From Chitinophagaceae bacterium (lineage in GTDB: Bacteria > Bacteroidota > Bacteroidia > Chitinophagales > Chitinophagaceae): 54,832 nucleotides of DNA. Position numbers and translations under genes: made by a program. Where the stretch lies: positions 1 through 54,832 of the forward strand of contig JAICXX010000022.1 of assembly GCA_025934485.1 (NCBI GenBank), given 5' to 3'. The notes beneath the pieces were generated by a model. It did no database searches. It was not told the DNA's origin and saw nothing but the letters and a program-made list of their open reading frames with translations. Of this stretch, positions 25,501-37,293 are shown piece after piece (the stretch's first letter is position 1; each line of letters begins with the position of its first letter).

Positions 25501-26355
25501 TTCTTCCGCCAGGAATTCGCCGTACCCATCGACAAGTTCGGCGAACAGGACCGGAAAGAACACCTTCGCAAGCTGCTCTATCCCTTTATCCTCCGCCGCA
25601 CGAAGGAACAGGTGGCCAAAGACCTGCCGGATAAAACGGAGACCATCCTCTTCTGCGAAATGGAGGATGAACAACGAAAGGTCTATGAAGCTTACCGCAA
25701 CGACTACCGCGATAAGATCATGGGAACAATAGAAAACCAGGGCATCCAGCGCTCGCAGCTCACCATCCTCCAGGGTCTTATGAAGCTGCGGCAGATCTGC
25801 GACTCCCCTGCCATTCTCAATGAATCGGATAAATATCCGAACCATTCGATCAAATTAGATGAATTGGCCCGCGAGATCACCGAGAACATCGGTGACCATA
25901 AAGCGCTGATCTTTTCCCAGTTCCTGGGCATGCTTGCGCTGATCCGCGAACGGCTCAAAGAGCTGGATATCAAATTCGAATATTTTGACGGCAGTACCTC
26001 GGCGATTGAACGCGAACGGGCTATCCAAAGCTTTCAGAACGACGATTCCTGCCGGGTTTTCCTGATCTCCCTCAAAGCGGGTGGTGTGGGTCTCAACCTC
26101 ACCGCGGCAGATTATGTCTATATAGTCGATCCGTGGTGGAACCCTGCCGTGGAACAGCAGGCAATCGACCGGACCCATCGTATCGGTCAGACCAAGAACA
26201 TCTTTGCCTATCGTATGATCTGTAAGGACACCATCGAAGACAAGATCCTGCAGCTGCAGGAAAAGAAGCGCATCCTGGCCAAAGATCTCATCGCCGATGA
26301 TGACGGATTCGTCAAGAGCCTCACGCGCGCAGATGTGGAATACCTGTTCTCGTAG
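22600..26355 (+). CDS. SNF2-family DEAD/DEAH helicase with SWIM zinc finger
   Basis: A 1251-residue Swi2/Snf2 ATPase. The SWIM finger near the N-terminus is CSCPYNLGDICRHE (Cys73, Cys75, Cys84, His86). A long beta-rich middle region of unknown function follows. The C-terminal third is the SNF2 motor: GGILADDMGLGKTIQALSF near residue 815, DESQ near 910 in the place of DEAH, and the helicase C domain with VFLISLKAGGVGLNLTAADYVYIVDPWWN and DRTHRIGQ. Such proteins remodel protein-DNA or transcription complexes. I chose the ATG at 22600 rather than a TTG at 22540. No restriction-modification or defence genes flank it, so a housekeeping role is likelier than phage defence. Confidence 0.93.
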   Translation: MALPHLIKYVYTNGTDEVIRRGKKIHAIGYVELIEYDELFESVTFRVKDDSYSTYYKVYVQKFKDPKSLSIRCSCPYNLGDICRHEAGALIQLQELLDRNMLKAEEVQYDQRHTVVKMKFIDLKTIRLLCSPQTLSDAEKYLRAQRARIEFAKDEVVKASVEIEDQLYQVVLRKNEERNFDTSSDYPDIVHPLSLPKVIVFMQLLHAHGAHYFDSIRNWDKEKNKLLEAYGYSLSDDLNGKFEFTYKDGKPFLRVLDTSIKRVAPVASTRPKPVEAEANAVVATEEEKLIGNAQRLGVVFNFNQENFPGFLLDAISGESNEEQTAYAGKVERMDLSKFVNLEAFNETDRQTVPSLRKMQGSEINKYLNRNSPFSGIWENIVHHEEDDLPEETKKLMVEYLHPKLKKLFVELNANPFVFYLNGHKPFKTTNIQPVGLSGDVVTPQFAVSAEKGGYEVSCYVKINGQPVDISRNECQSPLIFFYNNNLYLWNKPEDIALVEKFSGRESRTISKASWPAQLKDFVLPLTRDYQVDFDNGLIREIKDGDPERKLLLQEKGDYLVFQPLFSYKGFETRPGGKDEIVVPDGERVLIVHRNKEAELQFFRKLESLHSAFIHPEGSHSLALKGADVLKNNWFFLFVDAMEEMKVPVFGFDALKNFRFNTAKPQTKIHISSNTDWFDARVDIVFGDQKVTIADVKKALGNRQQFVPLHDGTLGVLPEEWIKKYSLLFRVGEGKSNQLRLSKYHMSVIDELYENRNEEELIIRLEEKYEQLREFNRIREVPPPGHLEPILRPYQVHGFHWLNYLQEVNWGGILADDMGLGKTIQALSFLQHFRDENSRLNALVVCPTTLMFNWENEIKKFTPSLTYHIHHGGDRTRSKEALSQYNVIITTYGTLRSDIKLLLELAFDYAVLDESQAIKNPSSKVTKAACLLQARHRLCMSGTPLQNNTFDIFAQMNFLNPGMLGSLEFFRQEFAVPIDKFGEQDRKEHLRKLLYPFILRRTKEQVAKDLPDKTETILFCEMEDEQRKVYEAYRNDYRDKIMGTIENQGIQRSQLTILQGLMKLRQICDSPAILNESDKYPNHSIKLDELAREITENIGDHKALIFSQFLGMLALIRERLKELDIKFEYFDGSTSAIERERAIQSFQNDDSCRVFLISLKAGGVGLNLTAADYVYIVDPWWNPAVEQQAIDRTHRIGQTKNIFAYRMICKDTIEDKILQLQEKKRILAKDLIADDDGFVKSLTRADVEYLFS

Positions 26356-26417
26356 CCGACACAGCCATTTACCGATTTATCTTAAACTCAAAGGGGTCAC
26401 TTCACCCTTATGCCAGC

Positions 26418-26425
26418 TATTTTTG
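26418..26425 (+). promoter_or_regulatory. -7 element upstream of the outer-membrane protein gene
   Basis: TATTTTTG fits TAnnTTTG; the leader would be about 70 bases. No -33 box at the right spacing. Confidence 0.35.
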
Positions 26426-26500
26426 CCACTTGTACCATGGCGGTTATGACCTCCCGCCGCCGCGGAGTATTTTAGCAGACAATTTGTAAGGATTTAATAT

Positions 26501-29476
26501 ATGAGCAAGTATTTAGTTTTGGTACTGGTAAGCCTGATCTTATGCGCAACACGTTCGTACTCACAGTCGAAGGTAAAAGGCTTTGTCTCAGGAAGCCTTG
26601 TGGACACTACGGGGGGCAAGCGAACCCCGATGGGAAATGCAACGGTTTCCGTCACACCGCTTGGGGGCGATTCGACCGATGCGGTATATACGGTTTCCGA
26701 TAAAAGGGGTGATTTTACCGTGAAAGGCATCACTGCCGGTGAGTATAAACTACTTATCACATTCGAGGGGTATCAGGCCATCGACCGCCGTTTTACCATT
26801 TCGGACAGCGGCTCGATGGTCAACTACAACACCCTGTATATGCAGCATGCGGATAACATGCTCGAGGCGGCGATCGTCCAGCGCCCGCCCATGGGGATCA
26901 AGAAGGATACTACGGAATACAATGCCAGCATGTTCGCCGTTAAACCCAACGCGGTAGCGGAAGACCTGCTCAAAAAGATGCCGGGGATGCAGGTGGATAA
27001 CAGTGGCAATATCACCCATGCCGGGGAGAAGGTGACCCGCGTCCTCGTCGACGGGAAACGCTTCTTCAGTGACGACCCCAAGCTGGCCACCCGCAACCTC
27101 CCCCCCGATATCATCGACAAGATCCAGGTCTTCGACGACCTCAGCGACCAAAGCAAATTCACCGGCTTCGACGACGGCAACCGCGTCAAGACCATCAATA
27201 TCGTGACCAAAAAGAACGCCCGCAAAGGCTATTTCGGGAAATTCGCAGGCGGCGACGGCACGGACGACTATTATGACGAAAGCCTCAACCTCCACCGGTT
27301 CAATGGTAACAACCAGCTATCGCTGCTGGGCCAGGGCAATGATGTCAATAAGCAAAATTTCACCGCGCAGGATATCTTCGGCAGCGGCGGTGGCGGCGGA
27401 CGTCGCGGTGGCGGCGGCGGTCCTTCCGCGAGTACCAGTTATCAGTCCAATGGCGTGACTACCGTATGGGCCGGCGGATTCAATTATAAGAACACCTTCG
27501 GGACCGATCCCAATCATTCCACCGACGTCTATGGCAGCTATTTCTATAACTATCAGCATGTGGTCCTCACGCAGACCGACAGCGCCATAAGCCCGGTGCA
27601 AAATAACGAAGGTATAGACTCCGCGATGACCAATGTCGGCAACAGCACCAATATATCCCGCATCTCCGCCCATCGTATCTTCCTGAATGTAGAAAGCCGG
27701 CTCGACAGTAACAATTCCATCATCTTCCGGCCGAATATCACCATTCAGCAAAGCACGCCGAGCGGTTCTTCGTCGACAAGACAATACGATAACCTTGGCA
27801 ATCCCGTTTTGTCCGAGGCCGGCAATACAAGCAGCGAGAATACGGGCTTTAGTATCAACAGCTCGAATCTCCAGTTCCGCCACCGGTTCGCCAAACCGTT
27901 TCGGACCATTTCACTGGACCTCAACACTACCGCCAATGTCAACAATGGGACGGGGTATAACTATTCGGTCAACTCTTTCTGGCCCACGTTAGCTAACAAG
28001 ATGCCGTTCCATGTCGATACGCTTAACCAGTTTTACAGGGACTCATTGCACAATTTCACCATCAGCCCGACCCTATCGTATACCGAGCCGCTGAACAAAC
28101 ACCAGATCCTTCAGTTCACGTATGGCCATGTATACAACAACAGCACCACGATCAACAATACCTACGATTATGTGGACTCGGTGAAGGCCTATACCCGTTT
28201 TTCCTCCTTGTTCAGCAACTCGTATAAGTTTACTTCCAATTCGGATCAGGCGGCCATGTACTGGCGTCTCCAGCAGAATAAACTCAACTTGAGCGTCGGT
28301 TCGGGTATTCAATGGACGCAGTTCGACAGCTACAATACAACCAAGGGTATCGATGTCAAACATGGGTACACCAACTATACGCCTACGGTGAATCTATCTT
28401 ATCAGATCTCCGCTACCCAACACCTTCGGCTGAACTATTCCGGCCGTACGGGCACGCCTACCGCGGCACAGCTCCAGCCCCTGGCGACTACCTCGGACAG
28501 CATCAATTACCAGGTAGGCAATCCGGGTCTGAAACCTCAGTTCACCCACTCGCTGCGCATCCTCTATGCGAATTTCGATCCGGGTACGCAGCACGTGATC
28601 TTTGCGACCATCAATGCCAGCACCATTGTCAACGACATCCAAAGCGCCATCTATCAAAACGCGGAAGGCGGCCGGACCAGCACCTATACCAACCTCAACG
28701 GCACCTGGAATGTCAACGGCTTCTTTAACTATGGTTTTCCGCTGGCGCATCCCAAGTCCAATCTCAACTTCATGACTAACGTCACATATACCCAAAGCCA
28801 GAGCCTGCTGGCGCAGGATTCCACGTCGTATTTTGCCGGGATTGGTATCGCGCATGAATACACCAAGACTACCGGCCTCAACGAGACGATCCGCTGGACT
28901 ACCAATATCAAGAAGAATTTCGACATGAATTTCAGCTCGACCACGGGCTATACGATCAATAAGACCACAGGCATCAGCAGGCCTTCCGGCGACTCGACCA
29001 CCGGTGGGCACGGCACCTCCGGCGGCAGCAATAGTCTGAACACCTTCAACGAGACCCTTTCGGCAGAGTTCACGGCGTATACCAATAGCGGTTGGCTGAT
29101 CGCGGCGAATTTCGATTATACCTATACGTACACGTCGTCAAAGATATATACGGCCCATATTCCTCTGTTCACGCCGAGCATCGCCAAACAGCTGTTCAGA
29201 AAAAAGAATGGCGAGCTCCGGCTAACGGTCTTCGATGTACTGAATAAGAATACATCGGTATCCGAATCGGTGGCTGCGGGCGGCGCACAGACCTTTCAGC
29301 GGACCAACGTATTGACCCGTTATGCGATGCTTACTTTTACGTATAACCTGAATAAATTCCCTGGCACCCAGCAGGGGAGGCGGTTCCCGCCCGGTATGTT
29401 CCCCGGCGGCGGTCACTGGCACGGTGGTGGCGGCGGCGGTATCCGCGATGGTGGTGGCGGATTCCCGATCAATTAA
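26501..29476 (+). CDS. Outer-membrane TonB-receptor-like beta-barrel protein
   Basis: A 991-residue protein with a signal peptide (YLVLVLVSLILCATRSYS), a carboxypeptidase-regulatory-like beta-sandwich (about 24-115), a plug-like domain (AVAEDLLKKMPGMQVDNSG, VLVDGKRFF, TINIVTKKNARKG), and a long barrel of Tyr/Asn/Thr-rich alternating strands. It belongs to the outer-membrane beta-barrel family related to TonB-dependent receptors. Two Gly-rich elements stand out: a GSGGGGGRRGGGGG loop near residue 300 and a C-terminal tail rich in Gly, His and Arg after FPGTQQG. It does not end in the usual aromatic strand. No SusD partner follows, so it is not a classical polysaccharide utilisation pair. The ligand is unknown. 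Confidence 0.88.
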   Translation: MSKYLVLVLVSLILCATRSYSQSKVKGFVSGSLVDTTGGKRTPMGNATVSVTPLGGDSTDAVYTVSDKRGDFTVKGITAGEYKLLITFEGYQAIDRRFTISDSGSMVNYNTLYMQHADNMLEAAIVQRPPMGIKKDTTEYNASMFAVKPNAVAEDLLKKMPGMQVDNSGNITHAGEKVTRVLVDGKRFFSDDPKLATRNLPPDIIDKIQVFDDLSDQSKFTGFDDGNRVKTINIVTKKNARKGYFGKFAGGDGTDDYYDESLNLHRFNGNNQLSLLGQGNDVNKQNFTAQDIFGSGGGGGRRGGGGGPSASTSYQSNGVTTVWAGGFNYKNTFGTDPNHSTDVYGSYFYNYQHVVLTQTDSAISPVQNNEGIDSAMTNVGNSTNISRISAHRIFLNVESRLDSNNSIIFRPNITIQQSTPSGSSSTRQYDNLGNPVLSEAGNTSSENTGFSINSSNLQFRHRFAKPFRTISLDLNTTANVNNGTGYNYSVNSFWPTLANKMPFHVDTLNQFYRDSLHNFTISPTLSYTEPLNKHQILQFTYGHVYNNSTTINNTYDYVDSVKAYTRFSSLFSNSYKFTSNSDQAAMYWRLQQNKLNLSVGSGIQWTQFDSYNTTKGIDVKHGYTNYTPTVNLSYQISATQHLRLNYSGRTGTPTAAQLQPLATTSDSINYQVGNPGLKPQFTHSLRILYANFDPGTQHVIFATINASTIVNDIQSAIYQNAEGGRTSTYTNLNGTWNVNGFFNYGFPLAHPKSNLNFMTNVTYTQSQSLLAQDSTSYFAGIGIAHEYTKTTGLNETIRWTTNIKKNFDMNFSSTTGYTINKTTGISRPSGDSTTGGHGTSGGSNSLNTFNETLSAEFTAYTNSGWLIAANFDYTYTYTSSKIYTAHIPLFTPSIAKQLFRKKNGELRLTVFDVLNKNTSVSESVAAGGAQTFQRTNVLTRYAMLTFTYNLNKFPGTQQGRRFPPGMFPGGGHWHGGGGGGIRDGGGGFPIN

Positions 29477-29534
29477 GACCGCGCGGTGTTGCCGGATAGC
29501 GGGATGGGTGCGCGCATCGATCAACGTTTGATTA

Positions 29535-29714
29535 ATGACTCTTACGCTTGTATGGGCGCAAATTGTTACCTCCTACCTGGGATTGACCCTGGAAAAGTAC
29601 AGAGAGAAGTGTTCCAAAAAAACGGGGGAGATTGGAGGAGGGGCGGTATATGTCCTTGTAGATCCGGGATTTACGGACTTCATATTGGACGAGTTCGTGG
29701 TTCATCGATATTGA
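29535..29714 (+). CDS. Hypothetical 59-codon ORF
   Basis: ATG at 29535, TGA at 29712-29714, in the 377-base gap between the outer-membrane gene and a small secreted protein. The product begins MTLTLVWAQIVTSYLGLTLE and ends GFTDFILDEFVVHRY, with a balanced composition and a realistic hydrophobic pattern (AVYVLVDPGFTDFIL). No clear ribosome-binding site; an in-frame TGA lies two codons upstream. I do not recognise it. It could be a genuine small protein or the remains of a larger gene. Confidence 0.3.
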   Translation: MTLTLVWAQIVTSYLGLTLEKYREKCSKKTGEIGGGAVYVLVDPGFTDFILDEFVVHRY

Positions 29715-29796
29715 ATTAGAGGTTTCGTAAAATAAGGTAGTGATGATAACGCTGAAGATATCCGTTTATTATACAAGTAATTGTTAAAAGTGACCG

Positions 29797-29804
29797 TAGT
29801 TTTG
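29797..29804 (+). promoter_or_regulatory. -7 element of the small secreted-protein gene
   Basis: TAGTTTTG fits TAnnTTTG and predicts a leader of about 45 bases before the ATG at 29854. Confidence 0.4.
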
Positions 29805-29853
29805 CTATTGCAACCGGTTGGAAAGGGTTGTATCTTGTCGGAAATCCTTTCTT

Positions 29854-30407
29854 ATGAGAAGCGCAATCCTCACATTCGCGCCTATTATTCTCTCCGCTTC
29901 CCTTTCCGCGCAAGGGGTATTCTCCAACAACACACAGGTGGTGCTGGAAAAGGTGATCCAGGATTATCCCAATCATTTCTATAACATCAAAGGGCAGCTC
30001 ATCGGGCAGGCTTTGCAGACGGCCCGGTACAAATCGACCCTCGAGATACCCGGATCTGCCTCCTGCACGGTAATCCTCGCCACGACTACCGCCGGCACGG
30101 GGTCGGACTGGCGCTGCGTCGTTCTCCAAACCGCGGATTTCAACGAAGCGCGGAACCGTTTTGCCGAGATCTACGACCAGCTTAGCAACAGCATTATCAC
30201 AACGGAAAAACAAAAGACCTTTATCCTCAACGGCCAGTACGAGACGCCCACCCAGGAAAGGAAGTATACCGAAGTGCTGTTCTCGCTTCTGCCCGGCGTA
30301 GGCGAGATGAAACGGCTCCACGTCGATCTCACCCTCAACGCGGCGGATCAGGGTTGGGTAGTCGCCCTTAACGTCTCCGATCAGGGGCCCCGGGAAATAG
30401 CAAGATA

Positions 30408-30411
<4 letters not shown>
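29854..30411 (+). CDS. Secreted protein of unknown function
   Basis: A 185-residue protein whose ATG at 29854 opens a signal peptide, MRSAILTFAPIILSASLSAQ. An earlier in-frame start at 29818 would put 12 polar residues before it and is less likely. The mature part starts with VFSNNTQVVLEKVIQDYPNH, contains alternating beta strands, and has two Cys (SCTVILA and WRCVVLQ) that could form a disulfide. No known motif is recognised. The last four bases overlap the convergent histidine-kinase gene, so the two transcripts must overlap or be terminated by Rho. Confidence 0.7.
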
Positions 30412-34385
<3,974 letters not shown>

Positions 34386-34405
34386 GAATATTGCACGGGT
34401 CTCGA

Positions 34406-34417
34406 TTCCTATAGGAA
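34406..34417. promoter_or_regulatory. Palindrome upstream of the histidine-kinase gene
   Basis: TTCCTATAGGAA, a perfect 12-base palindrome 21 bases from the ATG at 34385. A possible operator. Confidence 0.35.
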
Positions 34418-34450
34418 CGAAAAATCGCCGGTTTAAGTTTCCGGGACTAT

Positions 34451-34487
34451 AAAAAAATCGGGGTAACTACCTAGTTCTGGGTAGTTA
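34451..34487 (-). terminator. Terminator-like hairpin after mqnC
   Basis: On the minus strand TAACTACC (34480-34487, overlapping the mqnC stop) pairs with GGTAGTTA (34464-34471). CCCCGA and seven T follow. The gap between stem and T-run makes it imperfect. Confidence 0.5.
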
Positions 34488-35609
34488 ATAGTTTATAGTT
34501 TGTTCCACTATAGACCCCGGGGTTTCCCGCCATTCATATTGTTGGTTGCGGAGTTGGGGCTCGAAGCCGGCCTCGCGGATCGCGGCCTGGATGCCTTTTG
34601 CCGTAAACCGGTGCGGTGCACCAGCAGCGCTCACGACATTCTCTTCCAGCATGATACTCCCGAAATCGTTGGCGCCAGAATGCAGACATAATTGCGCCGT
34701 CTGTTTGCCTACCGTGAGCCAGGACGCCTGGATGTTCATTACATTGGGCAGCATGATGCGGCTGATGGCGATCATCCGGATGTATTCTTCCGGGGTGGTT
34801 AGATTATGGACGCCCCGGATCCGCGTGAGTAAGGTGTCTACATCTTGGAAAGTCCACGGAATGAAGGCAAGGAAACCTTTGGCGTCGGCGGGTTTCCTGG
34901 CCTGGACCTCCCTGATCTTTATCAAATGCTCCATTCGTTCCTCTAATGTCTCGACATGCCCGAACATCATCGTAGCCGAGGTCGTGATATATTGTTTGTG
35001 GGCTTCATGCATGATATCCAGCCATTCCTGTGCTCCGCATTTGCCTTTGCTGATGAGCCGGCGGACCCGGTCCACCAGGATCTCGGCGCCTGCGCCGGGT
35101 AACGAATCCATCCCGGCGGCCCGCAGCGCTGCCAGCACATCGTGATGGCTCATCTTTTCCTTTTTGCAGATATGTGCCACCTCGGGCGGCCCCAGCGTAT
35201 GCAGCTTCAGGTTGGGATAAAGCGCCTTCAGCTGCCGGAAAAGCGTAGTATAGAATTCGAGACCCAGGTCCGGATGATGACCACCCTGTAACAATAGTTG
35301 GTCGCCCCCCCATTTAAAGGTTTCTTCTATTTTTCGTTTATAGGTGTCGATATCGGTGATATAGGCATCGGCATGGCCGGGGATGCGATAAAAGTTGCAG
35401 AACTTACAGTTGGCTATGCATACATTGGTGGTGTTGACATTCCGGTCGATCTGCCATGTCACCTTTCCATGGGGTACGGTGAGTTTCCGCAGCTCATTGG
35501 CCACCTGCATCAGCTCCGTCAATGGCGACTCCTGGAATAACGCTATGCCTTCTTCGATCGTAAGGAACTCTTTGTTCAAGGCCCTTTCGTAAAGTTTTGA
35601 GAGGTTCAT
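34485..35609 (-). CDS. mqnC: Cyclic dehypoxanthinyl futalosine synthase
   Basis: Radical SAM enzyme of the futalosine route to menaquinone. The 374-residue protein has the cluster motif CIANCKFCNFYR (CX3CX2C) after GKVTWQIDRNVNTTNV, and the MqnC-type segments QGGHHPDLGLEFY, GPPEVAHICKKE and LPGAGAEIL. MqnE, the paralogue, differs in these segments. It supplies quinone for the alternative complex III encoded later in the window. TAAATTTG ends four bases from the ATG, another near-leaderless arrangement. It is divergent from the aspartic protease gene with 40 bases between. Confidence 0.93.
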   Translation of the reverse strand: MNLSKLYERALNKEFLTIEEGIALFQESPLTELMQVANELRKLTVPHGKVTWQIDRNVNTTNVCIANCKFCNFYRIPGHADAYITDIDTYKRKIEETFKWGGDQLLLQGGHHPDLGLEFYTTLFRQLKALYPNLKLHTLGPPEVAHICKKEKMSHHDVLAALRAAGMDSLPGAGAEILVDRVRRLISKGKCGAQEWLDIMHEAHKQYITTSATMMFGHVETLEERMEHLIKIREVQARKPADAKGFLAFIPWTFQDVDTLLTRIRGVHNLTTPEEYIRMIAISRIMLPNVMNIQASWLTVGKQTAQLCLHSGANDFGSIMLEENVVSAAGAPHRFTAKGIQAAIREAGFEPQLRNQQYEWRETPGSIVEQTINY

Positions 35610-35613
35610 CCTG

Positions 35614-35621
35614 CAAATTTA
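35614..35621 (-). promoter_or_regulatory. -7 element next to the mqnC start
   Basis: TAAATTTG on the minus strand, then CAGG and the ATG, predicting a start site at or beside the start codon. Confidence 0.45.
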
Positions 35622-35649
35622 GTATATTAGATCAACCTGAGAACTAACT

Positions 35650-36906
35650 ATGCTTAGCCAAGAGAGACATCTACTGCTTATCCGCCGGCCCCTACGTCAA
35701 CTTGGGAGCCGGGTGTGTCGTTTTCTTCTTCTGCTGCACGTTGCCCTACTTTCGCTCACCAGGGCGCTGAGCGCCCAGGAGACCTTTGTCCAACCCGCGG
35801 CAAAGCTCATCACCTCTTTTCCGTTCACCACCTTCACCGGTGGCGTGATGCTCATCAGAGCGCGGTTGGGCGATTTTCCCGATACGCTCAATTTCATCCT
35901 CGATACCGGCAGCGGCGGCATCTCACTCGACTCGAACACCTGCGAGCGGCTAAAATTAAAGCCCGTTCCTTCCGACAAAACGATCCTCGGCATAGCGGGG
36001 GTACGGCCGGTAAAGTTTCTGTATAATCAGACGCTTCAACTGCCCGGGCTCGCTGTCGACAGCCTCAATTTCCACGTCAATAATTACGATATCCTCACCA
36101 GCGTCTATGGCGACCAGGTCGACGGCATCATCGGCTATAGCTTCTTTTCCCGCTATATCGTCAAGATCAACTATGACTCGATGAAAGTCTACGTGTACAC
36201 GCACGGGAATTTCCGCTATCCGCGGGGTGGGTATCTTATAAGACCCATCATCGCCAGTCTACCAATCGTGAGTGCCGAGGTCAGGGACGCCAGGGATGTC
36301 AATGCCCGTTTTTATTTCGATACCGGCGCCGGTCTCTGCACGCTCCTGTCCACGGATTTCGCCGCCGACAGTGAGATCCTCGATAAGCGCCGGAAGATGT
36401 TCTATACACAGGCGCAGGGACTGGGTGGAAAGGCCAGTATGCAGCTGACGACGGTGCGGGAGGTCCGGCTGGGGCCCTACCGGTTCCGAAATGTGCCTAC
36501 TTATATATTTGATGATCAATATAATGTGACGTCGTACCCCAATTTGGGCGGGCTTGTGGGGAACGATATCCTCCGCCGTTTCAATGTCATCCTGAACTAC
36601 GAGCACCGCGTCATCTACCTGATGCCCAATTCGCATTACCGGGACCTGTTCGATTATTCGTATACGGGGCTCGGCATCTATTGGATCGACGGCGAGGTGC
36701 GGGTGGGCGATGTGATGAAGGGCAGCCCGGCGGAAAAGGCCGGGCTCAAAGAGGACGACGTCGTCGTAGCTGTCGGGAATAACTTCAGCAACAATATCCA
36801 GACGTATAAAAATCTCCTCCAGAACCCCGGCGATAAGGTCAAGATCATCGTCAAGCGCAACGAGCAGCTCGAACAGCTGGTATTACAGGTCAAAAGCATC
36901 AGGTAG
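35650..36906 (+). CDS. Secreted two-lobed aspartyl protease with PDZ domain
   Basis: A 418-residue retropepsin-like protein. An N-terminal signal (FLLLLHVALLSLTRALSAQ) follows a basic leader. Two half-domains in one chain each carry an aspartic motif: FILDTGSGGISL in the first and FYFDTGAGLCTLL in the second, each followed by a hydrophobic-Gly element (DGIIGYSFF and GGLVGNDIL). A PDZ domain (about 340-418, with GSPAEKAGLKEDDVVVAVG) ends the protein. The pairing of two DTG lobes in one chain recalls pepsins, whereas most bacterial retropepsins are single-lobed dimers. Probably periplasmic or outer-membrane associated; substrate unknown. Confidence 0.88.
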   Translation: MLSQERHLLLIRRPLRQLGSRVCRFLLLLHVALLSLTRALSAQETFVQPAAKLITSFPFTTFTGGVMLIRARLGDFPDTLNFILDTGSGGISLDSNTCERLKLKPVPSDKTILGIAGVRPVKFLYNQTLQLPGLAVDSLNFHVNNYDILTSVYGDQVDGIIGYSFFSRYIVKINYDSMKVYVYTHGNFRYPRGGYLIRPIIASLPIVSAEVRDARDVNARFYFDTGAGLCTLLSTDFAADSEILDKRRKMFYTQAQGLGGKASMQLTTVREVRLGPYRFRNVPTYIFDDQYNVTSYPNLGGLVGNDILRRFNVILNYEHRVIYLMPNSHYRDLFDYSYTGLGIYWIDGEVRVGDVMKGSPAEKAGLKEDDVVVAVGNNFSNNIQTYKNLLQNPGDKVKIIVKRNEQLEQLVLQVKSIR

Positions 36907-37293
36907 GCGGTGCCGGCTGGCTCCGTCGCCTATCCCCGGTCCTGTGACATGCAGGATGGCAGGGAAGCCGGCCGGGCAAAATTGTTTATCGATTAGTACG
37001 AATCGACCGATCTCGAAGGGTGGGAACTCCATACTTACGACCTGCAAATGCCCGAAGGCGATCTTGCATATGCGGGTCTGATAACACATGCCGATCACCC
37101 GAACTGCGCCGAAATTCCCGACGCTTTTCAGCAGTTCCTGGAACAGGATCTGGCGACTGGCAAACTCGTGTTCCGGCGATAGTTTCGCGGGGTCTTCACC
37201 CTCAAACGCCGCTGTTCGGCGACACATCCGGCCGCGTTCGTGCATTTTCCGGCACATTTTGAGTAAATTGCCCTTTCCAAAAAGGAAAATTTA
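36907..37293. other. Intergenic region without a convincing gene
   Basis: This stretch holds a minus-strand frame of 124 codons (36883-37257) and, in the exactly opposite codon phase, a plus-strand frame interrupted once by TAG. Both look partly protein-like (plus: IPDAFQQFLEQDLATGKLVF), so it may be a decayed gene. Just before the next start is a small TTTCC/GGAAA hairpin. Confidence 0.3.

Noticed and set aside
22600-26355. SNF2 helicase as part of a phage-defence island
   Set aside because: Neighbours are a peptidase and an outer-membrane protein; no methylase, nuclease or other defence partner is present.
34485-35609. Annotation as MqnE or as a CofH-type radical SAM enzyme
   Set aside because: The segment order and QGGHHPDLGLEFY and LPGAGAEIL motifs fit MqnC better, and the quinone need of the act operon agrees.
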